The notes under the pieces were generated by a model. It worked only from the letters and a program-made list of their open reading frames with translations, did not search any database and was not told the origin of the DNA. Of a stretch of DNA of 64,000 nucleotides, positions 33,505-43,438 are shown piece by piece. Position numbers and translations under genes: made by a program. Each line of letters starts with the position of its first letter. The stretch's first letter is position 1. The stretch is from Rhizobium sp. Root1334 (lineage in GTDB: Bacteria > Pseudomonadota > Alphaproteobacteria > Rhizobiales > Rhizobiaceae), in contig NZ_LMEY01000030.1 in NCBI RefSeq assembly GCF_001426665.1, positions 124,725 to 188,724 on the forward strand, in the 5' to 3' direction.

Positions 33505-33574
33505 CAGATGCGTTTCTAGAACATAGCACCACCGTTGGGAACCAGCCCTGCCGGGTAGTTTGCAAACTGCGCTA

Positions 33575-33587
33575 ACCGGGTGCCCGG

Positions 33588-33588
<1 letters not shown>
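33575..33588 (-). terminator. Hairpin at the end of the frl-like operon
   Basis: ACCGGG-TG-CCCGGT has 6-bp arms and touches the stop codon of the ATPase gene (ending 33588). The downstream minus-strand sequence lacks a strong T run. It is a plausible weak terminator for the leftward six-gene operon. Confidence 0.3.
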
Positions 33589-34663
<1,075 letters not shown>

Positions 34664-34667
<4 letters not shown>

Positions 34668-35596
34668 GCGGTCTCTCCGGTCGCGGCCAACAATGGGCCG
34701 CCATAGTTGCGGGGAAGCGTGGAAATGGCGCGCGAGGCAACAGTGGTTCCGGCCTGCAAACATTCCTGCAGCGGCAGGCCTTCGGCAAGCGCCGCCAGAA
34801 ACGCAGCATTGAAGACATCGCCTGCACCGATCGTATCGACGACCTTGACCGGCGGTGCCGGTGCAGACACCAGCGCACCATCGGCGCCGATCGCAAGAGC
34901 CCCATCCGGACCGCGCTTGACGACGACAATGGCATCCTTGGGCATATGGCGTTTGAGTTCACGGGCAGCTTCAACGGGGTCGGCAAGGCCGGACAGTGTG
35001 GTTGTTTCCACCTCGTTCAATAGCGCGCAGCCGCAGCGCGATAGCCATCCGCGCGTCGCCTGCCGGTTTTTCTCGGTCCACCCGTCGAGCGGCCAGCCGG
35101 TGTCGAGCGCCAGCGTGATGCCGTGTGTATCGGCCCAATCGAACAGATAAGGGTAATCCGCCGCCAGATCATCGGTAAGGAAGGAGCCGCAAAGCAGCGC
35201 ATAGCCACCGGACAGCCGGGCGCCGTCAAGGGCTGCAAACACGCAGTCGAGTGAAAACCGCGGCAGATGTCCGCGGGTCGTGAAAAACGTCCGCTCGCCG
35301 TCGGGATGGGTGATGCCGACCGAAAGCGTCGTCCCTTCCGGCCGAACCGGCCATTTCTCCGCCTGAGAGCCGAAGGACTCGCGTAGCCAGCGGCCAAACT
35401 CGTCGGTGCCGGTATTGGCGGCGATCTCGAAATCGACCCCGAGCGCCTTCCAGGCAAGGGCCGCATTGCCGGCTGAACCGCCGACACGCAATTCATCGTG
35501 ATCGACGATGATCTCGGTGCCGGCCTTCGGCCAGGGCTCCGCCGGTCCAAGGATCAGGTCGACATTGACGTTTCCGATCACCGCAAGCGGACGCAT
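34664..35596 (-). CDS. PfkB-family carbohydrate kinase (FrlD-like candidate)
   Basis: The protein has 310 residues from the ATG at 35596 (MRPLAVIGNVNVDL); the longer frame to 35665 lies inside the SIS gene. PfkB features are 'VGGSAGNAALAWKALG' near residues 38-53, 'LLNEVETTTL' near 180, and the anion-hole and catalytic motif DTIGAGD near residue 248. Kinases of this family phosphorylate sugars at a terminal hydroxyl. Adjacent to a SIS-domain protein and a sugar importer, it resembles FrlD, which phosphorylates fructosamines before deglycation. A ribokinase- or tagatose-like role is an alternative. Confidence 0.82.
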
Positions 35597-35597
35597 G

Positions 35598-36620
35598 TCA
35601 TTCGCTCCGGGTAATCTTGGTGGAGCGCACCGGCGTTCCGGCATTCTCGACGCGGGCCTCGGCAAAGGCGATCATGAAGCGCTGGGCAACCGGCAGCATC
35701 GAGAAGATGGCCGCAAACCCCGTCGCCGGCGCAAAGCTCAGCGTCGTTGTCCCCGCCACCGGCGCTTGCCCCGACGCATCGAAAACAACAACCGGAGAGC
35801 CTGTCTCCACCGCCGATACAGCCATCGCCGTCACCAGATCGGCGGTTGCGTCATCACCGCGAAACAGCACGACGCCAATCTTCGGACCCAGCATTTCCAT
35901 CGGACCGTGCCGAAGCTGTCCGCCCTCCAGCGAGAAACAGGGATAACGCGAAAGCTCCGTCAGCCCAAGCGCCAGCGCTTCCGCCAGCCCCTGCAGGCGG
36001 CGCCCCGAAGTGACCACCGCGCCGATGTTTTCAAAAGCCGTAAGCGCTGCCGTCACATCATTTTCAACAGGCGCCGAAAGCACAGCCAGCGCCGGGGCCG
36101 GGTCCTCGCCGAGCGCCGCGAGAATTGCCAGATGCAGCGCGAAACTGACCGTCAGGCTGCGTGTCGCGGCAAAGGCCAGTTCCGTACCACCGGCACCGAC
36201 AAGGCAGGGCGTGGCTCCAGCCAGAAAGGACGTCCCCTCCAGCGTCAGTCCGAATGTATCTTCCGATCCACCGGTTTCTGAAAACCAGCGCAGGACCTCA
36301 GCACTCTCGCCGGACTGCGAGGTGATCAAAACGGTGCGGCCTTCGATCGCCAGCGGCATGCCGAGCTGTTCGGACAATGTGACGGCAATCGCCTCAATGC
36401 CAAGCGCACGATATAACGGTTCCACGGCGCGATTGACCGCATGCGACCCGCCCATGCCGAGCAAAAGCAGGCCGCCGGTCTCGCGCAGTGACGCGGCGAT
36501 CACTTTGGCTCTCTCGCCTGCGCTCTCGAAGGAGGCAATCGCATCGGCATTCTGCCGTGCCATTTCGCGATCGATCGCTTGCAGTCCGATCGGGCGATAA
36601 TCGTTGGAGGTCATGGTCAT
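35598..36620 (-). CDS. SIS-domain protein (FrlB/AgaS-like deglycase or isomerase)
   Basis: The 340-residue protein has two SIS phosphosugar-binding domains. The first has 'LLLLGMGGSHAVNRA' near residues 50-64 and 'VLITSQSGESAEVLRW' near 97-112. The second includes 'YPCFSLEGGQLRHGPMEML' near residues 226-244, the conserved E-(x)-RHGP signature of GlmS-type isomerase and FrlB-type deglycase domains. No glutaminase domain is present. Length equals that of E. coli FrlB. It overlaps the upstream permease gene by 4 bp. Cleavage of phosphorylated fructosamines or amino-sugar deamination/isomerisation are both reasonable. Confidence 0.82.
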   Translation of the reverse strand: MTMTSNDYRPIGLQAIDREMARQNADAIASFESAGERAKVIAASLRETGGLLLLGMGGSHAVNRAVEPLYRALGIEAIAVTLSEQLGMPLAIEGRTVLITSQSGESAEVLRWFSETGGSEDTFGLTLEGTSFLAGATPCLVGAGGTELAFAATRSLTVSFALHLAILAALGEDPAPALAVLSAPVENDVTAALTAFENIGAVVTSGRRLQGLAEALALGLTELSRYPCFSLEGGQLRHGPMEMLGPKIGVVLFRGDDATADLVTAMAVSAVETGSPVVVFDASGQAPVAGTTTLSFAPATGFAAIFSMLPVAQRFMIAFAEARVENAGTPVRSTKITRSE

Positions 36621-37462
36621 CCCTTGACGCCGCCGCTGGTGAGCCCGGAGATCAGGGCGCGTTGCATGACGAGGCCGATCACCACGGGCGGCAGGGCGGC
36701 AAGCACGCCCGCGGTTGCGATCAGTCCGTAATCGGAAACACGGCCACCGGCGAGATCGGCGATGGCAACGGTCAGCGTTTTGGCGCGCAGGTCGGAGGTG
36801 AACAGCAGTGCATAGAAGAATTCATCCCAAGCAAGCAGGAAGGCAAACAGCGCCGACGTCGCCATCACGGGGGCAGCCAGTGGCAGGGTGATGATCCGCA
36901 GCGTTGCAAACAGCCCTGCCCCGTCCATCATCGCCGCCGCCTCGATCTCCCTCGGGATGGCATCGAAGCCGGATTTCATCAGCCAGGTGGTGAAGGGGGC
37001 AAGGATGGTCAGATAGACCAGCGCCAGCCCGAAAACGCTGTTGAGCAGGCCAAGATGCGCAAGGCCGAAATAAAGCGGCACCGCCAGCGCCACCGGCGGC
37101 AACATATAGGTGGCGATCACCATATAGAGCGACCAGCCGACCGATGGCGTGCGCGATACGGCCCAGGCCGCGGGAATGGCAAGCGCCAGCGCAGCGATGG
37201 TCGCCATGCCGGCAACGAGAATGCTGTTGGTCAGCGACGCCACGAAGGCGGCACCGGCGCTGTTTTCAACGCTGGAAAGCAACGTCGCATAGCGTGAGAA
37301 GTCCACCGACTGCGGCCACCAGACAAGCGGCTTTGCCGTCAAGTCAGCGGCCGGTGAAATGCTCATGACGAACAGCCACAGAACCGGTGCAAGGATAATG
37401 ACCGCAAGCAAGAGAGCGCAGGCATGGATGAAGAAGGAGAAGAGAAAACTCTTGCGTTCCAT
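36617..37462 (-). CDS. Carbohydrate ABC transporter permease (MalG-like)
   Basis: The 281-residue inner-membrane protein has six hydrophobic segments, the first at about 10-32. The MalG-type EAA loop is visible: 'IPREIEAAAMMDGAGLFATL' near residues 172-191. Its start overlaps the last base of the preceding permease stop (TAATG). It forms the importer channel with the MalF-like subunit encoded upstream. Confidence 0.88.
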   Translation of the reverse strand: MERKSFLFSFFIHACALLLAVIILAPVLWLFVMSISPAADLTAKPLVWWPQSVDFSRYATLLSSVENSAGAAFVASLTNSILVAGMATIAALALAIPAAWAVSRTPSVGWSLYMVIATYMLPPVALAVPLYFGLAHLGLLNSVFGLALVYLTILAPFTTWLMKSGFDAIPREIEAAAMMDGAGLFATLRIITLPLAAPVMATSALFAFLLAWDEFFYALLFTSDLRAKTLTVAIADLAGGRVSDYGLIATAGVLAALPPVVIGLVMQRALISGLTSGGVKG

Positions 37463-38346
37463 TATGCCGTGCTCCCCGCTGTGCGCCGGACAAGCATGGC
37501 ATAAACAGCTGCCAGAACAGCCACCAGCAGCGTGACGATCAGCGCCAGCGAGGCACCGGATCCCGCCCGCTGGAAGGAAAATGCCTCCTGATAGACGAGG
37601 ATCGACAGCGTGCGCGTGCTGTTGGCTGGTCCGCCCCGGGTCATCACCCAGATGATGTCAAACACCTTGAACGCCTCGATGGTTCGAAGCACCAGCGCCA
37701 CGATCAAAGGCCCGGCCAGATAGGGCAGGATGACGAAGCGGAAACGGGCAAAGGGGCCGGCGCCATCGACCAGCGATGCGGCGGTGATGTCGCGCGGCAC
37801 GGCTTGCAGGGCGGCCAGCGCAATCAGCGCCACCAGCGGAAAATTCTTCCAGCAGTCTGCGATGATCAGCGAAGCCAGCGCCGTGCCGGGCTCACCCAGC
37901 CAGGAGCGGTAGGCATCGAGCATGCCGATCTGGGTCAACGCTGCGTTCAGCGCACCATATTCCGGATTGTAGATCAGCCGCCAAAGCGTGGCGTTGACGA
38001 CGGTCGGCAAAGCCCAGGGCAGGATCATCAGCGCACGCAGGACGGTGCGTCCATAAAATTGCTGATTGAGCAGAAGTGCCGCCAGAACGCCGAGAACCAT
38101 TTCGGCAAAGACGGAGATGACGGCAAAGATCGTCGTCGTCGTCAGCGTGCGCTGGAAATTGGAGCTGGTCAGCGTCTTCACGTAATTGTCGATGCCGACG
38201 AAATTACCGGCCGTACCGACCAGCTTGGCATCGGTGAAGGAGAGCCCGACAGTATCGGCGAGCGGCCAGCCGATGACGGCGATCATGACGGCGAGCAGCG
38301 GTAGCATCAGCAGCCATGCACGTGTGGTCATCGATGTCCCGGACAT
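37462..38346 (-). CDS. Carbohydrate ABC transporter permease (MalF-like)
   Basis: The protein has about 294 residues from the ATG at 38346 (MSGTSMTTRAW). The frame is open to 38409, but that part lies within an intercistronic hairpin (38395-38421), so the shorter start is preferred. Six transmembrane segments are expected. The EAA loop 'VPRDITAASLVDGAGPFARF' lies near residue 190. It is the partner of the MalG-like subunit. Confidence 0.86.
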   Translation of the reverse strand: MSGTSMTTRAWLLMLPLLAVMIAVIGWPLADTVGLSFTDAKLVGTAGNFVGIDNYVKTLTSSNFQRTLTTTTIFAVISVFAEMVLGVLAALLLNQQFYGRTVLRALMILPWALPTVVNATLWRLIYNPEYGALNAALTQIGMLDAYRSWLGEPGTALASLIIADCWKNFPLVALIALAALQAVPRDITAASLVDGAGPFARFRFVILPYLAGPLIVALVLRTIEAFKVFDIIWVMTRGGPANSTRTLSILVYQEAFSFQRAGSGASLALIVTLLVAVLAAVYAMLVRRTAGSTA

Positions 38347-38394
38347 GGGGCAACTCTTCCTGAAAATATCATGGGATGCAAGGGGGGCGAAAGG

Positions 38395-38421
38395 CCGGGC
38401 GGCAGACATGGTGCCGCCCGG
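38395..38421 (-). promoter_or_regulatory. Intercistronic hairpin after the binding-protein gene
   Basis: CCGGGCGGCA and TGCCGCCCGG are perfect 10-bp arms around a 7-nt loop. On the minus strand CCTTTC follows. It lies between the solute-binding gene (stop at 38461) and the first permease gene. It probably stabilises the binding-protein message or attenuates downstream transcription. Confidence 0.6.
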
Positions 38422-38460
38422 AGATCGGTGGATGCACGGCGAAGGGGTGACCCCGGCGCC

Positions 38461-39699
38461 TTAGAGACCGCTATTCTTGGCGGCAGTCTTCAGGGCATCT
38501 TCCGGACTGGTCTGGCCAAGCAATGCTTCCTGAATGGCCTGCTGCAGGGCTGTCGAAAGCTCCTGGTATTTCGGCGTCGTCGGACGCGGATACATGGCGG
38601 CCAGCGACAGCTTGGCAGCCGCAATCAGCTCTTCCTGATCCTTGCTGACGGACGCATCTTCATAGGATGAAGCCCAGATCGGCAGGCTGAGCTTGGCATA
38701 CTGGTTCTGCACAGCTTGCGAGGTCATGAAGGTGATGTATTTCCAAGCTTCGTCCGGATGCTTGCTGGTCGCCGTGATACCGAGGCCCATCGAACCGTTG
38801 ACGGCCGAAACCTCGCTCTTGCCGGCAACGCCCGGAGCCGGAACGACGCCGACCTTGCCTGCCACCTTGCTGTCCTTGCCCGCGTTGGCGAGGTTGTACA
38901 TGTAGGTCCAGTTCAGCGCGAACGCGGCTTCGCCGTTTTCAAACACCTTGCGGACGTCTTCCTCGAGGAATTCCTTGGAATTCGGATTGGAGATACCGGA
39001 CGAATAGCTCGACACCATATACTTCAGCGCATCAAGGCCGCCACCGGTCTGGAAGTTGGGCTTGCCGTCCTTCAGGAAGTCGCCGCCATAGGCGCTGACC
39101 AGCGTCGTGTAATCGCAGACCGCAGCTTCCGCCTGCGACCAGCTCCAGGCGACCGGGGTGGCCAGAAGGCCCTTGTCCTTGATGGCCTTGGCCTGTTCGG
39201 CCAGCTCGTCCCAGGTCTTCGGCGGCGTCTTGATGCCTGCCTTTTCAAGGATTTCCTTGTTGTAGAACAGGTATTTCGTATCAAGGATCCATGGCATGCC
39301 ATAATAGGCGCCGTCATACTGTACCGTCGTCCAGGCGCCGGGCAGCACGTTCTTCTTCATGTCGTCGGTGACGCGCGAGGACACATCAACCAGAACCTTG
39401 TTGCTGGCATATTCGGCAGGCCAGATCACGTCGAACAGCACGACGTCATAGCCGCCGCCGGAACCCTGCGCCAACACGGTCTTGTCGTGCAGGCCTTCGT
39501 AAGGCACGAATTCGAGATTGACCTTGACGTCCGGATTAGCCTTGGCAAAGGCATCGGTCATGGCCCGGACATCGGCTTCGCTATAGGCGGCCTGCGCCAT
39601 GAACAGAGCATTGAGCGTGGTTTCAGCATAGGCATTGGTCGCAAAAAATGCACCGACCAGAGCGGCGCCCATGAGCGCATTACGTTTGGCTTTCAACAT
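38461..39699 (-). CDS. Carbohydrate ABC transporter solute-binding protein
   Basis: The protein has 412 residues from the ATG at 39699, which has an excellent ribosome-binding site (GGAGGGAAAAGAC). A frame open to 39816 is discounted. A Sec signal, with 'MLKAKRNALMGAALVGA' and an Ala-Tyr-Ala end, gives cleavage near residue 25. The mature protein is a family 1 (MalE-like) binding protein, with 'DAFAKANPDVKVNLEFVPYE', 'DVVLFDVIWPAEYA' and 'LFYNKEILEKAGIKTPPKTW'. It heads the six-gene leftward operon (binding protein, two permeases, SIS protein, PfkB kinase, ATPase). The ligand is probably what the SIS and PfkB enzymes act on. Confidence 0.87.
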   Translation of the reverse strand: MLKAKRNALMGAALVGAFFATNAYAETTLNALFMAQAAYSEADVRAMTDAFAKANPDVKVNLEFVPYEGLHDKTVLAQGSGGGYDVVLFDVIWPAEYASNKVLVDVSSRVTDDMKKNVLPGAWTTVQYDGAYYGMPWILDTKYLFYNKEILEKAGIKTPPKTWDELAEQAKAIKDKGLLATPVAWSWSQAEAAVCDYTTLVSAYGGDFLKDGKPNFQTGGGLDALKYMVSSYSSGISNPNSKEFLEEDVRKVFENGEAAFALNWTYMYNLANAGKDSKVAGKVGVVPAPGVAGKSEVSAVNGSMGLGITATSKHPDEAWKYITFMTSQAVQNQYAKLSLPIWASSYEDASVSKDQEELIAAAKLSLAAMYPRPTTPKYQELSTALQQAIQEALLGQTSPEDALKTAAKNSGL

Positions 39700-39870
39700 G
39701 TCTTTTCCCTCCATTATTAAACAACAGTCGTCTTCTCGGCCCGCAAAACGCGCGCCTCTCCGCGAAACCGCGTGAAGCGGCTTCCGGCATGCCTTGTCGA
39801 AGTGTTGTGCGGCCACTAGGACTTGTCCCGTAATGCCGTTTGTTCCCGAAAAGCTCTGCGGCTCTTTTTT

Positions 39871-39895
39871 ATTAAGTCAATTGCTTTGACTTAAT
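39871..39895. promoter_or_regulatory. ROK repressor operator candidate, perfect 10-bp inverted repeat
   Basis: ATTAAGTCAA and TTGACTTAAT are perfect 10-bp arms separated by TTGCT, in the region between the leftward importer operon (start 39699) and the rightward ROK gene (start 39937). The AT-rich arms and central location are typical of NagC/XylR/Mlc-type ROK operators. The right arm ends 41 bp before the regulator start, so autoregulation is likely. Confidence 0.65.
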
Positions 39896-39936
39896 TCTTG
39901 TTCAATATTCTAATGGTGTCAAGAGGGTTCCGCGGG

Positions 39937-41163
39937 ATGAACGAGATGCGACCGATCCGGGCCAAAAGCGGCACCAATCAGGAGGGCACCAGCGCCCATA
40001 ACCGCCGCGTCATGATCGACGCGCTGCGACTGAACGGGCAGTTGTCGCGTGCCGATCTCGCGCGGGCAACAAAACTCACCAAGCAGACAGTCTCCAACAT
40101 CATCGAGGATTTGGAGCGCGACGGACTGGTGGTCTCGCTGGCGGCAGTCCGCAACGGCCGCGGCCAGCCCTCGACGCCCTACCGGCTGGTGCCGGACGGT
40201 GCCTTTGCCATCGGCCTGCAGATCGACCGGCATGTGACGCGGGCCATCGCGGTTGATCTCGTTGGCACCGTTCTGGTGCGCGCCCAGGCAAACCTGCCAC
40301 CGGGCGGCCCGGCCAATGGCGCCAAGGTCATTCTCGACCTGATCGAACATGTGCGTACCGAACTGGCTGGCATTGCCGATCAGGCCGAGAAACGGCTGGT
40401 CGGCCTTGGCGTCGCCATGCCCGGCCCGTTCGGGCTGGCGACCGACAACGACGATCAGTGGATGATGGCCGCCTGGCAGAATTTTCCGCTGCTCGAGACA
40501 CTGGCCGCCGGCACCGGGCTGGAAGTGGCACTCCAGAACGACGCCGCCGCCTGCGCCACTGCCGAGCGCATGGTTGGTGCTGCCCATGGCATCGATCATG
40601 CCGTCTGTCTGTATGTCGGTTTCGGTATTGGCGCCGGCCTTATTCTGAATGGTGAACTCTATGCCGGAACCAACGGCAATGCCGGTGAAATCGGCATGGT
40701 GCTGTTACCTCCCACCCAGCGGCGGCCGGACCAGACGTCGCTTGAGCACCGCGCGTCGCTTGCCTCGCTCTACGAGCATCTCGGCGCCGACCCGTCCGAT
40801 CCCGGACTGCCAGAACACCTGAACATGCTGGTGAACACCGGCGATCCTGCGATGGCATCGTGGATCGATGCGGCCGCCGAAGAATTGCGCTGGGGGGTGC
40901 AGATCATCGAGACAATCTTCGACCCCCAGACCGTCATTCTCTGCTCAACCGGGCCGGAAGCGCTGACCCGCAAACTTCTGGAGGCCATCCACCCCCTGCT
41001 TCCGTCCAACGCCAACCGCCCGGGCCGCCCGATACCCCGCCTGCAACTGGGCATGACCGACCCCTGGTCGGTGGCGCTCGGTGCAGCCGCCGAACCGATC
41101 AGCCGCGCCTTCGACCCGCGTTTTTCGGCGATCCTGAAAACGCGGGCCAACGCGCTGGATTGA
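39937..41163 (+). CDS. ROK-family transcriptional repressor
   Basis: The protein has about 408 residues from the ATG at 39937, which has GAGGG upstream (the frame is open to a TTG at 39898). The N-terminal winged helix at about 20-75 includes 'GQLSRADLARATKLTKQTVS'. The ROK sugar-kinase-like domain follows: 'VGLGVAMPGPFGLAT', 'QNDAAACATAERMVG' and 'VGFGIGAGLILNGELYAGTN'. The cysteine zinc motif usual in ROK proteins is absent. It is divergent from the SIS/PfkB importer operon and is its probable repressor, acting at the dyad at 39871-39895. Confidence 0.87.
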   Translation: MNEMRPIRAKSGTNQEGTSAHNRRVMIDALRLNGQLSRADLARATKLTKQTVSNIIEDLERDGLVVSLAAVRNGRGQPSTPYRLVPDGAFAIGLQIDRHVTRAIAVDLVGTVLVRAQANLPPGGPANGAKVILDLIEHVRTELAGIADQAEKRLVGLGVAMPGPFGLATDNDDQWMMAAWQNFPLLETLAAGTGLEVALQNDAAACATAERMVGAAHGIDHAVCLYVGFGIGAGLILNGELYAGTNGNAGEIGMVLLPPTQRRPDQTSLEHRASLASLYEHLGADPSDPGLPEHLNMLVNTGDPAMASWIDAAAEELRWGVQIIETIFDPQTVILCSTGPEALTRKLLEAIHPLLPSNANRPGRPIPRLQLGMTDPWSVALGAAAEPISRAFDPRFSAILKTRANALD

Positions 41164-41317
41164 GGGCCGGGCCGCATGAACTTGCACCAAAGGACGGTCA
41201 GCTTTCGGCCCGAAGCGGTCAAGCAGCCCTGCCAGTGTATCGGTCTCACCGCCAGGTGGATGACGAAGGCACGAACGGTAGAACGAGTTTCTTCGAAGCG
41301 GGATAAAGGGATTTTCA

Positions 41318-41971
41318 ATGACGATTGTTGAGCGTGCCCGGCCTGTTCTTGATCCGGTCGACCGGATGTCCGAGATTGTCTTCGGATTACTGATGGCGCT
41401 TTCCTTTACCGGAACGATGAGTGCGGCCGTAGCCGATGGGGAACAGGTCGGCGGCGTGCTGGTTGCCGCGCTGGGATGCAATGTCGCGTGGGGCATCGTG
41501 GACAGCGTGATGTTCGTGCTTGCGGTCGCAGTGGAGCGGGCGAGAAAACGACATTTGATGACATCGATCCGAAAAGATGCTGTGCCTGAAGCCCGCCAGG
41601 TTTTTCTTGAGCACCTTCCCGATGAGATCGGATCATGCCTCGACAACAGCCAGGTTGAGGCATTGTTCTCATGCATGCGGGCGAAGCCGGAGGTACAAGG
41701 CGGCAGAGTGGTTACGCTTGGCGATTTCAAGGCTGCTGTGCTGATTTTCGGACTTGTCGTCGCCTCGACACTGCCTCCGAGCATCCCTTTCTTTTTTATC
41801 GACGAATTGCGCTTGGCCATGCGCGTGTCCAACGCGACATCGCTAGTCATGCTGTTTATCATCGGCGCTCAGATCGGCAGATATACCGGACGGAAACCTT
41901 GGCCAACGGCCTTTGCCATGGCTTCGATCGGCAGTGTCCTCGTGCTCGTCACCATCGCGTTCGGCGGATAA
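41318..41971 (+). CDS. VIT1/CCC1-family-like membrane protein
   Basis: The 217-residue protein opens with 'DPVDRMSEIVFGLLMALSFT', a start characteristic of bacterial proteins related to the VIT1/CCC1 iron/manganese transporter family. 'ALGCNVAWGIVDSVMFVLA' (TM2), 'AVLIFGLVVASTLPPSIPFFF' region (TM3) and two C-terminal helices follow. The middle 60 residues are soluble. Metal transport is a family inference. The preceding 154 bp holds no recognised gene. The gene is convergent with the DUF1772 gene after a 40-bp gap. Confidence 0.7.
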   Translation: MTIVERARPVLDPVDRMSEIVFGLLMALSFTGTMSAAVADGEQVGGVLVAALGCNVAWGIVDSVMFVLAVAVERARKRHLMTSIRKDAVPEARQVFLEHLPDEIGSCLDNSQVEALFSCMRAKPEVQGGRVVTLGDFKAAVLIFGLVVASTLPPSIPFFFIDELRLAMRVSNATSLVMLFIIGAQIGRYTGRKPWPTAFAMASIGSVLVLVTIAFGG

Positions 41972-42011
41972 ACGGCGCGAAAAGGCAGTTTAGCTCACGG
42001 CACTGACGTGT

Positions 42012-42497
42012 TCAGGCCGTGCGGAAAGCCATCACAAAACACCCCAATGCACCGATCGACGACAATGTGCGCACATGGTTCCACCAGACCCAGTCGACGA
42101 GCGTGGTGGATGCCCACAGGCGGGCGGCTTCGTCGCTGCCCGGTTGCAGTGCTTCCAGCGCATTGTTCATCGGCACATTGACGATCATCGTCACCAGGAT
42201 GACGCCTGCGAGAAAGAGCAGCCCGCCAGCGATCAGATAGAACCGCGCCGGCCCGCCATGGATGAAACCGCCGGCAACGAGGATCAACGACAGAACCGCC
42301 GTTCCCATGAAGACCAGCAGAAACCATGGATTGAGGATCACCACGTTGATCGCCTGCATTGCGGCGATGCCCTGCTCGGCCGGCAGCCGCGCCAGCGACG
42401 CCATGATGCAGACCGAGAAGATGAAGAACAGGCCGGCATTGAGCCCGGCGCCGATCACGGCCGAAAAGATCAGCCAGGGAAAAAGTGCGGCAATCAT
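42012..42497 (-). CDS. DUF1772 (anthrone oxygenase-like) membrane protein
   Basis: The 161-residue protein has four hydrophobic helices and the DUF1772 arrangement: 'GAGLNAGLFFIFSVCIMASL' (TM1), 'VVILNPWFLLVFMG' (TM2), then 'NVPMNNALEALQPGSDEAAR' and 'WVWWNHVRTLSSIGAL'. The biochemical role in bacteria is not established. Its start overlaps the stop of the NmrA-like gene by 4 bp, so they form one operon, probably under the divergent TetR-type regulator. Confidence 0.8.
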   Translation of the reverse strand: MIAALFPWLIFSAVIGAGLNAGLFFIFSVCIMASLARLPAEQGIAAMQAINVVILNPWFLLVFMGTAVLSLILVAGGFIHGGPARFYLIAGGLLFLAGVILVTMIVNVPMNNALEALQPGSDEAARLWASTTLVDWVWWNHVRTLSSIGALGCFVMAFRTA

Positions 42498-43333
42498 TTC
42501 GGCTCCTCCCAGACACCGGTTGCAACAGTTTCACGCACGAAACCGGCAAAACCACGCGGCGGACGGCCAAGCGCCTGGGCGACACCGTCCGTCAGGCTCT
42601 CGTTGCGGCCATCGAGAACGCTGGTGAACAGATACCGCACCAGTCCGATATAATCAGCCGGAATCTGCGCCTGTTCCAGCATGGCGGCATAGTCATCGAT
42701 ACCGACGGTAGTGAAGCGGATATCGCGGCCCGTCTGCCGGGCGATCTCCGCCACCGCCTCACCGAACGTCATCAACTGCGGCCCTGTCACCTCGTAGGTC
42801 TTACCCGTGTGCCCCGGCTCCGTCAAAGCGGCAACCGCAACATCGGCAATATCATCGGCGTCGATGAAGGGCTCCTTCACAGCGCCGACCGGCAGGAACA
42901 ACTCGCCGGACTGGATGCCGTCGAGCAGGAAAGCCTCGCTGAAATTCTGGAAGAACCAGCTGGCGCTGATGATGGTATAGCCAACGCCGGACCGTTTCAG
43001 CGTCTCTTCCGCCGCCAGAGCCTCGTCTTCTCCGCGTCCAGACAGCAAGACCAGATGTTTGACGCCCTTGTCGGCCGCCATCCGGCAGAGAGTCCCGATC
43101 GCCTCGACGGCACCTGGAACAGCAAGGTCCGGCTGGTAGCTGACATAGGCGGCATCGGCACCGTCGAGCGCAGCCGCCCAGCCCGAAGGATCGGTCCAGT
43201 CGAATGCCGGAGCGGTCGAGCGCGACGCAAGCCGCACGTCCTTGCCCTTTGCCGCCAGGCGCTCCGCCACCCGCCGCCCGGTCTTGCCGCCACCGCCCAG
43301 GATCACAATCGTTCCGCTTGCTTCTGCGCTCAT
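42494..43333 (-). CDS. NmrA-like NAD(P)-binding protein
   Basis: The protein has 279 residues from the ATG at 43333, which follows GGGAGCAGG. An upstream in-frame start at 43375 would overlap the operator dyad and is disfavoured. The N-terminal Rossmann motif is 'IVILGGGGKTGRRVAERLA'. The atypical short-chain dehydrogenase/NmrA fold continues with 'DAAYVSYQPDLAVPGA' and 'VKHLVLLSGRGE'. Such proteins are quinone reductase-like oxidoreductases or redox sensors. It is divergent from the TetR gene. Confidence 0.82.
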   Translation of the reverse strand: MSAEASGTIVILGGGGKTGRRVAERLAAKGKDVRLASRSTAPAFDWTDPSGWAAALDGADAAYVSYQPDLAVPGAVEAIGTLCRMAADKGVKHLVLLSGRGEDEALAAEETLKRSGVGYTIISASWFFQNFSEAFLLDGIQSGELFLPVGAVKEPFIDADDIADVAVAALTEPGHTGKTYEVTGPQLMTFGEAVAEIARQTGRDIRFTTVGIDDYAAMLEQAQIPADYIGLVRYLFTSVLDGRNESLTDGVAQALGRPPRGFAGFVRETVATGVWEEPK

Positions 43334-43371
43334 CAACCTGCTCCCTTTGGCCTCAACAATATGAGCAACCC

Positions 43372-43390
43372 TCACATTTGCTAAATGTGA
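43372..43390. promoter_or_regulatory. TetR-type operator candidate
   Basis: TCACATTT-GCT-AAATGTGA is a perfect 8-bp inverted repeat centred in the short space between the divergent NmrA-like gene (start 43333) and the TetR-family gene (start 43439). Position and symmetry suit control of both genes by the TetR protein. Confidence 0.6.
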
Positions 43391-43438
43391 TAAACCCTCG
43401 TATTTTGATCGTCAAGCGAAATATCGAAAGGATGACCC

